NCBI GenBank assembly: GCA_023246565.1 | Contig: JAHFIE010000049.1 | Coordinates: 1 to 7,020 of the forward strand | Source: Candidatus Magasanikiibacteriota bacterium | GTDB lineage: Bacteria; Patescibacteriota; Patescibacteriia; Magasanikbacterales; UBA922 | Length of the DNA stretch: 7,020 nucleotides | Direction of reading: 5' to 3' | Part shown: positions 1-6,536 of the stretch, piece after piece | How the letters are laid out: each line of letters begins with the position of its first letter | How positions within the stretch are numbered: position 1 is the first letter of the stretch | The notes under the pieces: model-generated | The model's input: the letters and a program-made list of their open reading frames with translations, nothing else | Told to the model about the DNA's origin: nothing | Database searches by the model: none | Program-made: the position numbers and the translations under genes

Positions 1-773
1 TTACGTCAGCACAACGTGAAGTAAAAATTGCTGTGGTGGGAAAATATTTTGGCACGGGCGACTATACTTTGTCTGATTCGTATCATTCAGTTATTGAATC
101 CATAAAACACGCAGCTTGGTTTCATAAGGTGAAACCAAATTTGGACTGGGTTGATTCCGAAGAATTTGAAAAAGAGCCTGTTGCGATACAAAAACTTTCA
201 TCATATGATGGTATTATTGTTCCTGGTGGTTTTGGTACGCGCGGTATTGAGGGAATTATACGATCCATCCAGTTTGCCCGTGAACATAAAAAGCCATATT
301 TAGGTTTGTGTTATGGTATGCAGCTGGCTACGATTGAATTTACCCGTCATGTACTTGGTAAAACCAAAGCACATACCGTTGAAGTTGACGCGCATACGCC
401 TGATCCTGTGATTCATATTAATCCAGAACAAGCAAAAAATGTTCGTGCCAATCGATATGGTGGTACTATGCGTTTGGGTGCCTATGATTGCGTCCTTCGT
501 CATGGTAGTAAAACCGCGTTGGCCTATGGTACGGATTCTATTTCAGAGCGCCATCGTCATCGTTATGAATTTAATAATGCGTATCGTGAAGCCATGGACA
601 CAGCAGGTTTGGAAGTTGTTGGTGTGAATCCAGAAACTGATTTAGTGGAAATTGTTGAACTGCGTAATCATCCTTTTTTTGTGGGCACGCAATTTCATCC
701 TGAATTTAAATCGCGTCCCATGCGACCCCATCCTCTGTTTCGTGATTTTGTGAAAGCTGCCTTAAAAAAATAA
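1..773 (+). CDS. pyrG: CTP synthase, C-terminal glutaminase half (5' end outside window)
   Basis: CTP synthase aminates UTP to CTP using ATP and ammonia released from glutamine; it is cytoplasmic and completes de novo pyrimidine synthesis. Only the class I glutamine amidotransferase half is present. The frame is open to the window edge (reading ...REVKIAVVGKYF), so the synthetase domain lies upstream and any GTG near position 33 is not the true start. Numbering from the codon at 33: oxyanion region VPGGFGTRGIEG (63-74), nucleophile elbow GLCYGMQ with Cys93, GGTMRLG (143-149), ERHRHRYEFNN (172-182), and catalytic His222/Glu224 in QFHPEF. The triad is complete. The residue after the nucleophile is Tyr where E. 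coli has Leu (GICLGMQ). The final stop is 2 nt before the next gene, suggesting cotranscription. Identity is very secure. Confidence 0.96.
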   Translation, partial: TSAQREVKIAVVGKYFGTGDYTLSDSYHSVIESIKHAAWFHKVKPNLDWVDSEEFEKEPVAIQKLSSYDGIIVPGGFGTRGIEGIIRSIQFAREHKKPYLGLCYGMQLATIEFTRHVLGKTKAHTVEVDAHTPDPVIHINPEQAKNVRANRYGGTMRLGAYDCVLRHGSKTALAYGTDSISERHRHRYEFNNAYREAMDTAGLEVVGVNPETDLVEIVELRNHPFFVGTQFHPEFKSRPMRPHPLFRDFVKAALKK

Positions 774-775
774 CT

Positions 776-1876
776 ATGAAAGCCGGACCAACGTCCGATT
801 ATAAAATTTACTCCACTACGCACGAAGCCTGGGATGCCATGTTGGTGGCTTTGCGTACTGCGAAAAAATCAATTTATTGGGAGCTGTACATGATCGCTGA
901 CGATCAAACCGGAAATGAGTTTTTTTCAATTCTCATTGATAAAGTTAAGGCCGGTGTGGATGTTAAATTAATTGTTGATTATTGGGGTGGGATAGCCTTA
1001 TCAAAAAAAAAGATTATTGAACTTCGTAGTTTAGGAGTTGATGTTCGATTATTTGAAGATCGAAAGCGTCGTCACCTGGTGTGGTGGGGAGCATTTTCTT
1101 CGCGCACCCACCGTAAAATTTTGATTGTTGATGAACAGATCGGTTTCATTGGTGGGGTCAATGTCCGTGATTTTATGCGTGATTGGTTGGATATTCATGT
1201 ACGTGTTGAAGGAAAAGTGGTCCGTTCACTTTTGCGTTCATTTGCCAAGTCATACATTATTTGCGGTGGTGAAAAACAAGCAGTTCATCATTTGCTCAAA
1301 TATAAATTTCGTGTTTTACATGATGATTTTGATGTTGTCTATGATGAACCAGGATTTGGAAAATCACGTGTTCGGGATCAATACCTTCGTGCTTTGTATC
1401 GCGCTCGTGAGCGCGTAATTTTATTTTCGCCCTACTACTTCCCAGATCATTCATTTTTAAAAGCGCTGTGGCAAGCAAAAAAACGGGGTGTTCGGGTTGA
1501 TCTCTTGATTCCATTTCGCAGTGATTTACGTCTCGCAACGTTGGCAGCATTTGCGTGGTTTAGTTTATTGCGTCGTGCTGGTGTGCGCATTCATTTTTTA
1601 CACAAAATGATGCACGGGAAGGGGCTAATTGTTGATGATGATTGGACCATGGTGGGCAGTAGCAACATTGATCAGCTCAGTTTTTTCCTTAATCATGAGG
1701 CTAATTTGTTAACGCGCAACCCGCGGTTCGTAAAAATAATGAAAAAAATTGTCATGGGATGGATGGCTGATGCTGAAATGTTAGAAGATAAAAAATGGGC
1801 AACTCGAGGTCGCTTATCTCGTTTTAAAGAATGGTTTGCTGTCAAACTATACCGAATCTTATTTAAAAATCGGTAA
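776..1876 (+). CDS. Phospholipase D-family protein, probable cardiolipin synthase (ClsB-like)
   Basis: This 366-aa protein has two phospholipase D (HKD) motifs: His112/Lys114/Asp119 in HRKILIVD followed by GG, and His280/Lys282/Asp287 in HGKGLIVD followed by GSSN. Paired HKD motifs form one active site that works through a phosphohistidine intermediate. The order and context (SIYWELYMIADD at 32-43, HEANLLTRN at 307-315) fit bacterial cardiolipin synthases, which join phosphatidylglycerol with a second phospholipid at the inner membrane. It lacks the N-terminal transmembrane pair of ClsA and is slightly shorter than E. coli ClsB, so it is ClsB-like and probably peripheral. The ATG is 2 nt after pyrG stops, with no clear Shine-Dalgarno, so translational coupling is likely. 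The substrate is inferred; other PLD-family phosphatidyltransferases or hydrolases remain possible. Confidence 0.88.
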   Translation: MKAGPTSDYKIYSTTHEAWDAMLVALRTAKKSIYWELYMIADDQTGNEFFSILIDKVKAGVDVKLIVDYWGGIALSKKKIIELRSLGVDVRLFEDRKRRHLVWWGAFSSRTHRKILIVDEQIGFIGGVNVRDFMRDWLDIHVRVEGKVVRSLLRSFAKSYIICGGEKQAVHHLLKYKFRVLHDDFDVVYDEPGFGKSRVRDQYLRALYRARERVILFSPYYFPDHSFLKALWQAKKRGVRVDLLIPFRSDLRLATLAAFAWFSLLRRAGVRIHFLHKMMHGKGLIVDDDWTMVGSSNIDQLSFFLNHEANLLTRNPRFVKIMKKIVMGWMADAEMLEDKKWATRGRLSRFKEWFAVKLYRILFKNR

Positions 1877-1877
1877 G

Positions 1878-2324
1878 TTATTGTTCGATGGTGATTTTTC
1901 GTGATGTGTCAGAGTTGTGTGTTAATTCTACAGCTCGTATTTTTTTATTTTTTAGTAGGGGGTCTGTTAATTCTGGCCATTCAATAATGGTTATACTATC
2001 AGATGCACCAATATATTCGTCAACACCAATGGCGTAGAGTTGATTAATTGATTTTAGACGGTAGGTATCAATATGAACAAGTCTACTGATATTTGCTATC
2101 TGTTGTTTGTTATCTGGTATTTGGTAAACATTCATAATAGCAAACGTCGGACTCGTAATTTCCTTCTTAATCCCAAATGCAGCCGCAATTCCTTTCACAA
2201 ACGTGGTTTTTCCTGCACCAAGATCCCCGGTTAAGGTGACAATATCACCCGGTCGTAGGGTTACGAAAAAATCACCAGCGATTTTTTTTGTCTCCGCTTC
2301 AGAATAAGAAATAAACGTGGACAT
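1878..2324 (-). CDS. tsaE: tRNA threonylcarbamoyladenosine biosynthesis ATPase TsaE
   Basis: TsaE is the P-loop ATPase that works with TsaB and TsaD to install t6A at position 37 of ANN-decoding tRNAs, in the cytoplasm. In this 148-aa protein the Walker A motif GDLGAGKTT lies at 33-41, followed by the family motifs SPTF (58-61), HIDTYRL (84-90) and IEWPE (114-118). Length matches the family (about 150 aa). I chose the ATG at 2324 rather than the in-frame ATG at 2435: the 37-residue extension would lie inside glyA, has no family resemblance, and the chosen start sits 1 nt after the glyA stop. No Shine-Dalgarno is visible, so coupling to glyA translation is likely. The stop is 1 nt from the stop of the convergent cls-like gene. 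TsaB and TsaD are not in the window. Confidence 0.95.
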   Translation of the reverse strand: MSTFISYSEAETKKIAGDFFVTLRPGDIVTLTGDLGAGKTTFVKGIAAAFGIKKEITSPTFAIMNVYQIPDNKQQIANISRLVHIDTYRLKSINQLYAIGVDEYIGASDSITIIEWPELTDPLLKNKKIRAVELTHNSDTSRKITIEQ

Positions 2325-2325
2325 A

Positions 2326-3597
2326 TTACTGTGGTAAGGGAAATGATTGGCACAGTTCAGTAACCTCACTATGAATTTTTTCCAATTCATTTTGATGGTC
2401 AACATTTGAAAGTGCCCGATCAATAAATCCAGCAATAATTTTCATTTCCGGTTCTTTCATGCCACGCGTGGTTATTGCCGGCGTACCTAATCGAATGCCT
2501 GATGGATCAAACGGGGATCGGGGATCAAACGGGACAGTATTTTTATTGACCGTAATGCCGGCTTTACCAAGAGCAGCTTCTGCAATTTTTCCCGGTATAT
2601 TTTTATTGGTTAAATTGATGAGCATCAAGTGAGTTTCCGTGCCTCCGGTAACCAGTTCAAAACCACGGCTTATTAAATCATTGGCCAGAGTTTTGGCGTT
2701 CGCAACAATTTGCTGAGCATAAATTTTGAATTCCGGTTGCATGGCTTCTTTGAGTGCCACAGCAATTCCCGCGGTTTGATGATTATGAGGACCACCTTGG
2801 AGTCCGGGAATAATAGCTCGATCAATAAGTGATGGTAAATTTTCGCGAGTTCGTTCCACTTTTTTGGTTGGTGTTGACGGATTTCCATTACATAAAATCA
2901 TAGCACCGCGTGGTCCTCGCAAGGTCTTGTGCGTTGTCGTTGTCACCACATCAGCAATACCAACAGGATTGGGATGAACTCCACCAGCCACCAAGCCAGC
3001 AACATGACTCATGTCCGCGAGCATGTATGCGCCAACTTCATCCGCGATTTCTTTGTACGTGGCCCAATCATATTGACGAGCATACGCACTGCCACCGGTC
3101 ACCAGGATTTTTGGTTTAAATTCATGAGCCATGGCTCGCATCTTATCGATATCAATCAAACCATCGGGTGTACAAGTATAAAGAACACTGTTGTAAAATC
3201 GTCCGGAAAAATTTAATTTTAAACCATGCGTCATGTGTCCACCGTGGTACAAATCAAGTCCCATAAGGGTATCACCCGGATCAAGGAGCGCAAAATATAC
3301 CGCGATATTAGCAGGGCAGCCGGAATGGGGTTGTACATTAGCATGTGTTGAGCCAAACAATGCTTTAGCACGGTCGCGGGCAAGATTTTCTACTACGTCA
3401 ACGTTTTCGCAACCACCATAGTAGCGCATGCCGGGGTAACCTTCGGAATATTTGTCCGTAAGACGAGAACCCAGTGCTTCCAATACTGCGCCCGAGGTGT
3501 GATTTTCAGAGGGGATCATTTCAAGACCTTGTGATTGTCGGTTGGTTTCTTTAATAATGAGATTATAAATATCAGGATCTTGGGTTTGGAGAGACAT
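2326..3597 (-). CDS. glyA: Serine hydroxymethyltransferase
   Basis: GlyA is a cytoplasmic PLP enzyme that interconverts serine and glycine while loading a one-carbon unit onto tetrahydrofolate. The 423-aa protein is full length for the family. Visible landmarks: EMIPSENHTS (26-35), KYSEGYPGMRYYGGCE (49-64), the PLP-phosphate loop HSGCPAN (91-97), DLYHGGHMTHG (115-125), ADMSHVAG with cofactor Asp195 and His198 (194-201), the Schiff-base Lys224 in TTTTHKTLRGPRG, and SGIRLGTPA with substrate-carboxylate Arg369. The HSGC loop is unusual: most family members have Ser where Cys94 sits. The start at 3597 gives the expected N-terminus; no Shine-Dalgarno is seen before it. It lies in a minus-strand run, 75 nt after the GxxExxY fragment and 1 nt before tsaE. 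Confidence 0.97.
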   Translation of the reverse strand: MSLQTQDPDIYNLIIKETNRQSQGLEMIPSENHTSGAVLEALGSRLTDKYSEGYPGMRYYGGCENVDVVENLARDRAKALFGSTHANVQPHSGCPANIAVYFALLDPGDTLMGLDLYHGGHMTHGLKLNFSGRFYNSVLYTCTPDGLIDIDKMRAMAHEFKPKILVTGGSAYARQYDWATYKEIADEVGAYMLADMSHVAGLVAGGVHPNPVGIADVVTTTTHKTLRGPRGAMILCNGNPSTPTKKVERTRENLPSLIDRAIIPGLQGGPHNHQTAGIAVALKEAMQPEFKIYAQQIVANAKTLANDLISRGFELVTGGTETHLMLINLTNKNIPGKIAEAALGKAGITVNKNTVPFDPRSPFDPSGIRLGTPAITTRGMKEPEMKIIAGFIDRALSNVDHQNELEKIHSEVTELCQSFPLPQ

Positions 3598-3609
3598 ATA
3601 TGGAAAAGG

Positions 3610-3639
3610 ATTACACGAATAAAGACGCTAATAACACAA
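3610..3639 (-). promoter_or_regulatory. Weak candidate promoter for glyA-tsaE
   Basis: Read on the minus strand, TTGTGT (3639-3634) and TGTAAT (3615-3610) are separated by 18 nt. The -10 matches the sigma-70 consensus at 5 of 6 positions; the -35 match is poor. A transcript from here would start only a few bases before the glyA ATG at 3597, giving a nearly leaderless message, which agrees with the absence of a Shine-Dalgarno. The same bases form the degenerate repeat, so this may be coincidental, and glyA could instead be read through from the NUDIX gene. Confidence 0.25.
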
Positions 3640-3641
3640 AT
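3610..3641. repeat. Degenerate short tandem repeat (about 11 nt unit)
   Basis: Three adjacent, imperfect units can be read on the plus strand: ATTACACGAAT (3610-3620), AAAGACGCTAAT (3621-3632) and AACACAAAT (3633-3641). They share an A-ACACGAAT-like core with substitutions and length changes. The units lie between glyA and the GxxExxY fragment. From memory, clusters of TTACACGAAT-type units are found near GxxExxY genes in other bacteria, but I cannot verify this here. With three degenerate units, chance in AT-rich DNA is a real alternative. Confidence 0.3.
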
Positions 3642-3672
3642 GCTTCGGCAGGGTTTTACGTCATATTCATTT

Positions 3673-3885
3673 TCAGTTTATAATCCTCTTAATTTGTAGT
3701 GGACGAATTCTAAAGTTTACCAAGAGTCCTAGTTTTATTTTTGTAGCTTCAAGATAACGAAGTATTTGTTGGCGATGGTCATTGGTTAATCGATCTGTTG
3801 TCTTAAATTCAATAAGTATCTTATCATCTACCGTCATATCCGCTTTAAAATTGCCATAGCCATTCGTGTGATTAGTTATTTTCAT
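3673..3885 (-). CDS. GxxExxY protein, C-terminal half only (probable gene remnant)
   Basis: This 70-aa frame matches the C-terminal half of the GxxExxY family (PD-(D/E)XK-like, about 125 aa, function uncertain). Recognisable parts are GNFKADMTVDD (11-21), IEFKTTDRLT (25-34), QQILRYLEATKIKLGLLVNF (39-58) and RPLQIKRIIN (61-70). The nuclease-type Asp16 and the E-x-K pair (Glu26, Lys28) remain. The N-terminal half, including the GxxExxY motif and its Glu, is absent: the upstream DNA is the NUDIX gene. I chose the ATG at 3885 because AAGGA lies 8 nt before it; the ATG at 3915 would add ten non-homologous residues. It overlaps the NUDIX 3' end by 14 nt in another frame. The family assignment is firm; whether the fragment is expressed and functional is doubtful, and pseudogene is a fair alternative label. 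Confidence 0.68.
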   Translation of the reverse strand: MKITNHTNGYGNFKADMTVDDKILIEFKTTDRLTNDHRQQILRYLEATKIKLGLLVNFRIRPLQIKRIIN

Positions 3886-4285
3886 TCGTGATATCCTTAA
3901 GTATTGCAACAACATTCGGTGCGCATTGTTCAGGTAATTGATTAAGAGGAAACCAATCCCATGCTAATGTTTCTGGTCCAGGTTTGATTTCACTGGTTCG
4001 TTTGGCTAAATAATGGACTAAAATAGCGAGTCCTTCTTTGTCTGGACGTGGTATCATCAAGGTGCGGAGAGGTTGTATAATCTCGATGTCAATGCCCATT
4101 TCTTCTTTGGCTTCGCGACAACAGACTTCTTCCAGACTCATATCAAAATCCTCAGCCCCTCCGCCGGGAAACATCCACCATTTGCTTTCTGTTCCATCAG
4201 ATTTCCGTTCACGATTCAGCAAAACCTTGCCATCTTCAATAATGACTGGTCCGGCAGCAATAATTGAGTTTGGAGGTAGGTACAT
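3872..4285 (-). CDS. NUDIX hydrolase
   Basis: NUDIX enzymes hydrolyse nucleoside diphosphates linked to another moiety, using a divalent metal. The 137-aa protein has the Nudix box at 43-65: Gly43, then Arg57-Glu58 and the metal-binding Glu61-Glu62, ending in MGI. The box differs from the consensus G-x5-E-x7-REUxEExGU at one point: Met49 replaces the first Glu. The metal-binding REAKEEMGI segment is intact. An aromatic KWWMFPGGG precedes the box, as in many nucleotide-specific members. The substrate cannot be inferred from sequence; oxidised nucleotides, nucleotide sugars or dinucleotides are all possible. The ATG at 4285 is preceded by only a weak purine run. It is first in the minus-strand run and is divergent from the EamA gene. 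Confidence 0.9.
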   Translation of the reverse strand: MYLPPNSIIAAGPVIIEDGKVLLNRERKSDGTESKWWMFPGGGAEDFDMSLEEVCCREAKEEMGIDIEIIQPLRTLMIPRPDKEGLAILVHYLAKRTSEIKPGPETLAWDWFPLNQLPEQCAPNVVAILKDITNENN

Positions 4286-4346
4286 ACTATTTCTTTTAAG
4301 CTACAAGATATGGTACCATTCCTCGCGTAAGTGCGCAATTTAATGT
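4286..4346. promoter_or_regulatory. Divergent intergenic region with 10-bp palindrome
   Basis: These 61 nt separate the divergent NUDIX and EamA starts, so promoters for both directions should lie in or near them. A perfect 10-bp palindrome ATGGTACCAT lies at 4310-4319. On the minus strand TTGCGC and TACCAT, 17 nt apart, are a weak sigma-70 match that would place the palindrome at the -10. No convincing plus-strand promoter was found. An operator role for the palindrome is speculation, as a 10-bp palindrome can occur by chance. Confidence 0.3.
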
Positions 4347-5240
4347 ATGTCTTGGATTTTTCTTGGTATCTTGTCCCATATTTTTTGGGGAACAGCCAAT
4401 ATTTTGGATAAATATATTGTGAGTAATCGCATAAAAAATGTTTATGTATTTTTTCTTATTACTACAATTATTGGCCTGTTGAGTCTTCTCTTAATTCCTT
4501 TTATTGAATTTAAATTGCCATCATGGGAAACCATGCAATGGATTTTACTCGCTGGCCTCAGTTATACTCTTGGTATTATCGCTTATTTTAAAGCACTGGA
4601 AATTGAGGAAGTCAGTCGTATTAATGTTTGGTGGAATTTAATTCCGGTTTTTACCTTGGTTTTGGCTTGGCTTACCATTGGTGAAACATTGACCAGTTCG
4701 CAATTGTTCGCGATGATGATGCTCCTTGGTGGAGCAGTTTTAGCTTCACTACACTTCGGGCAAAAAAGAATTATTCAGGCTAAAGCATTAGGGTATATTG
4801 CTTTTGCATGTTCGGCATCAGCTATATACGCGGTTATTATCCGGAATATTAGTGACATTGTTTCGCTTCCTGTTCTATTTATTCTCATAAGCGTCATTAA
4901 GTTCATTATTTCGCTGGTCTTTTTTCTTTCCCGTTCATTTTGTCGAGATTTTCGAATCGCATTGCAGGACATGAAATTACCATTGTATAGTGTGGTGATT
5001 GTTGCCACGGTTATTGATTATCTGGGAATATGGTTTAACCAATGGGCATTATCCCGCGGACCAGCTGCTTTGGTTTTTTCATTGGAAGGATTTCAAGCGC
5101 TTTTTGTATTTTTTGTTTCTCTAATTTTAACAAAATTTTGGCCTAATCTTTTACAAGAAAAAATTGATGTAAAGAATCTGACTATTAAATGCGCTGCTGT
5201 TATCTGTATGATTTTCGGGATTTTACTTTTGGCACAATAA
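4347..5240 (+). CDS. EamA/DMT-superfamily transporter
   Basis: This 297-aa inner-membrane protein has about ten predicted helices (near 2-20, 33-53, 65-81, 94-109, 117-137, 146-165, 173-194, 212-230, 239-262, 279-296). They form two five-helix halves, the arrangement of EamA-domain drug/metabolite transporters. The first half carries the typical pattern of an ALE..EVS segment (83-90), LIPVFTLVLAWLTIGE (98-113) and LLGGAVLAS (126-134). The second half, with ALSRGPAALVFSLEG (234-248), is the more diverged repeat. The family exports or exchanges amino acids, nucleotides, sugars or drugs; the substrate is not predictable here. The ATG at 4347 has no Shine-Dalgarno; an out-of-frame ATG at 4343 overlaps it. 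The stop is 9 nt before the NRAMP-like gene, so the two transporters are probably cotranscribed. Confidence 0.9.
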   Translation: MSWIFLGILSHIFWGTANILDKYIVSNRIKNVYVFFLITTIIGLLSLLLIPFIEFKLPSWETMQWILLAGLSYTLGIIAYFKALEIEEVSRINVWWNLIPVFTLVLAWLTIGETLTSSQLFAMMMLLGGAVLASLHFGQKRIIQAKALGYIAFACSASAIYAVIIRNISDIVSLPVLFILISVIKFIISLVFFLSRSFCRDFRIALQDMKLPLYSVVIVATVIDYLGIWFNQWALSRGPAALVFSLEGFQALFVFFVSLILTKFWPNLLQEKIDVKNLTIKCAAVICMIFGILLLAQ

Positions 5241-5249
5241 TACTATTGT

Positions 5250-6515
5250 ATGAATAAAAAATTAAAACAATTTTTTAAAAAACTTGGTCCAGGATTTATC
5301 ACTGGTGCGTCGGATGATGATCCTTCAGGAATTGCGACGTATTCACAAACCGGTGCACATTTTGGTTTTCAGCAATTATGGATGTCGTTTTTTACGTTTC
5401 CGTTCATGACCGTGATTCAAGAAATGTGTGGACGCATTGGTTTGGTTACTGGAAAGGGACTGGCTGGAGTCATGCGCGTTCATTATTCAAAAAAATTATT
5501 GATTTTTTCAGTTACTCTTTTGGTAGTGGCAAATACGATTAATATTGGTGCAGATCTTGGTGCTATGGCATCGGCCATGGCATTGTTGGTACCGATTCCT
5601 TTCTCTATACTTCTTTGTTTATTCACGGCCATTATTCTGGTTCTTGAAATTTTTGTTTCCTATAAAAAATATGTTAATTATTTAAAATATTTTGCGTTGA
5701 GTTTATTGGCCTATGTGGTGACGGTCTTTGTCGTTCAATTGGATTGGTCAGCAGTACTTACTGCTGTTGTCGCGCCGACCATTACCTGGTCACAGGCGTA
5801 TAGTATGAACATTGTTGCTCTGTTGGGAACCACCATTTCTCCTTATTTATTTTTTTGGCAAACTGATGAAGAAGTGGAAGAAGAAATTGCAACAAAAAAA
5901 ATTAAAGATTTTGGTGAAGGTAAACCTCATATTACTATAAAAGACGTACGACGGATGCGCTCAGATACGATTTTTGGCATGTTGTTTTCCAACCTCATCA
6001 TGTTTTTTATTATGGCCACGGCAGCTGCGACCTTGGGAAGCGCGGGTATCACGAACATTCAAACCGCTGCAGACGCGGCTCAAGCTCTCAAACCATTGGC
6101 GGGAAATCTTGCTTCACTCTTATTTACTTTGGGTATTGTGGGTACCGGACTTTTGGCAGTACCGGTTTTGGCAGGTTCAGCATCGTACGCAGTGAGTGAA
6201 AGTTTTTCTTGGAAAGAAGGTTTATACCGAAAGTTTTCTCAGGCACATGGTTTTTACGGGGTCATTACCATTGCTACGTTAATTGGTTTGGTTATTAATT
6301 TTACGCGTATTCCACCGTTTAGTATGCTGTATTACACGGCTGTCGTGAATGGAATGATTTCACCTATTTTAATGATGATCATTTTAGCAATCGCGAATAA
6401 TAAAAAAGTAATGGGCAACTATACGAATTCACTTGTTTCAAATGTTTTTGGTTTGATTATTACCGTGGTTATGACCATTGCTTCATTGGTCTTGTTGTGG
6501 ACGTTTTTGTTTTAA
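5250..6515 (+). CDS. NRAMP-related divalent metal transporter (non-canonical DPSG/SPY site)
   Basis: This 421-aa polytopic membrane protein belongs to the NRAMP/SLC11 family of proton-coupled or uncoupled divalent metal carriers. The N-terminal signature KLGPGFITGASDDDPSGIAT (11-30) and ALLGTTISPYLFFWQ (190-204) align with helices 1 and 6, which form the metal site. Canonical proteins have DPGN and MPH; here the motifs are Asp24-Pro-Ser-Gly27 and Ser197-Pro-Tyr199. The metal-ligating Asn and the Met that favours transition metals are therefore lost. An acidic loop follows (TDEEVEEEIATKK, 205-217), then MRSDTIFGMLFSNLI (236-250) and GTGLLAVPVLAGSASYAV (298-315). The substrate may thus be a hard cation such as Mg2+ rather than Mn2+ or Fe2+, an inference by analogy with NRAMP-related magnesium transporters. 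It starts 9 nt after the EamA gene without a visible Shine-Dalgarno. Confidence 0.9.
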   Translation: MNKKLKQFFKKLGPGFITGASDDDPSGIATYSQTGAHFGFQQLWMSFFTFPFMTVIQEMCGRIGLVTGKGLAGVMRVHYSKKLLIFSVTLLVVANTINIGADLGAMASAMALLVPIPFSILLCLFTAIILVLEIFVSYKKYVNYLKYFALSLLAYVVTVFVVQLDWSAVLTAVVAPTITWSQAYSMNIVALLGTTISPYLFFWQTDEEVEEEIATKKIKDFGEGKPHITIKDVRRMRSDTIFGMLFSNLIMFFIMATAAATLGSAGITNIQTAADAAQALKPLAGNLASLLFTLGIVGTGLLAVPVLAGSASYAVSESFSWKEGLYRKFSQAHGFYGVITIATLIGLVINFTRIPPFSMLYYTAVVNGMISPILMMIILAIANNKKVMGNYTNSLVSNVFGLIITVVMTIASLVLLWTFLF

Positions 6516-6536
6516 AAAAACTACCGGAAAGGTAGT
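6514..6536 (-). terminator. Intrinsic terminator of the minus-strand membrane/Cys-rich gene
   Basis: Read on the minus strand, ACTACC (6536-6531), loop TTTCC, and GGTAGT (6525-6520) form a perfect 6-bp stem. It runs straight into a T tract (6519-6514), the classic rho-independent layout. It lies about 47 nt past the stop at 6583. In the plus direction the stem is followed by GTTGGTG with no T tract, so it is not an efficient terminator for the NRAMP-like gene. Confidence 0.7.

Noticed and set aside
1850..1875. TACCGA...TCGGTA inverted repeat at the end of the cls-like gene as a terminator
   Set aside because: Only 6 bp with a 14-nt AT-rich loop inside coding sequence and no T tract after it.
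2325..2435. 37-codon N-terminal extension of TsaE from the in-frame ATG at 2435
   Set aside because: It lies wholly inside the glyA 3' end, has no TsaE-like residues, and the ATG at 2324 gives the normal family length and N-terminus.
2505..2535. Direct repeat GGATCAAACGGG inside glyA
   Set aside because: It encodes the FDPRSPFDPSG segment expected in SHMT, so protein conservation explains it.
3643..3672. TGC-TTCG-GCA hairpin after the GxxExxY fragment as a terminator
   Set aside because: The perfect stem is only 3 bp and no T tract follows on the minus strand; read-through into glyA is as likely.
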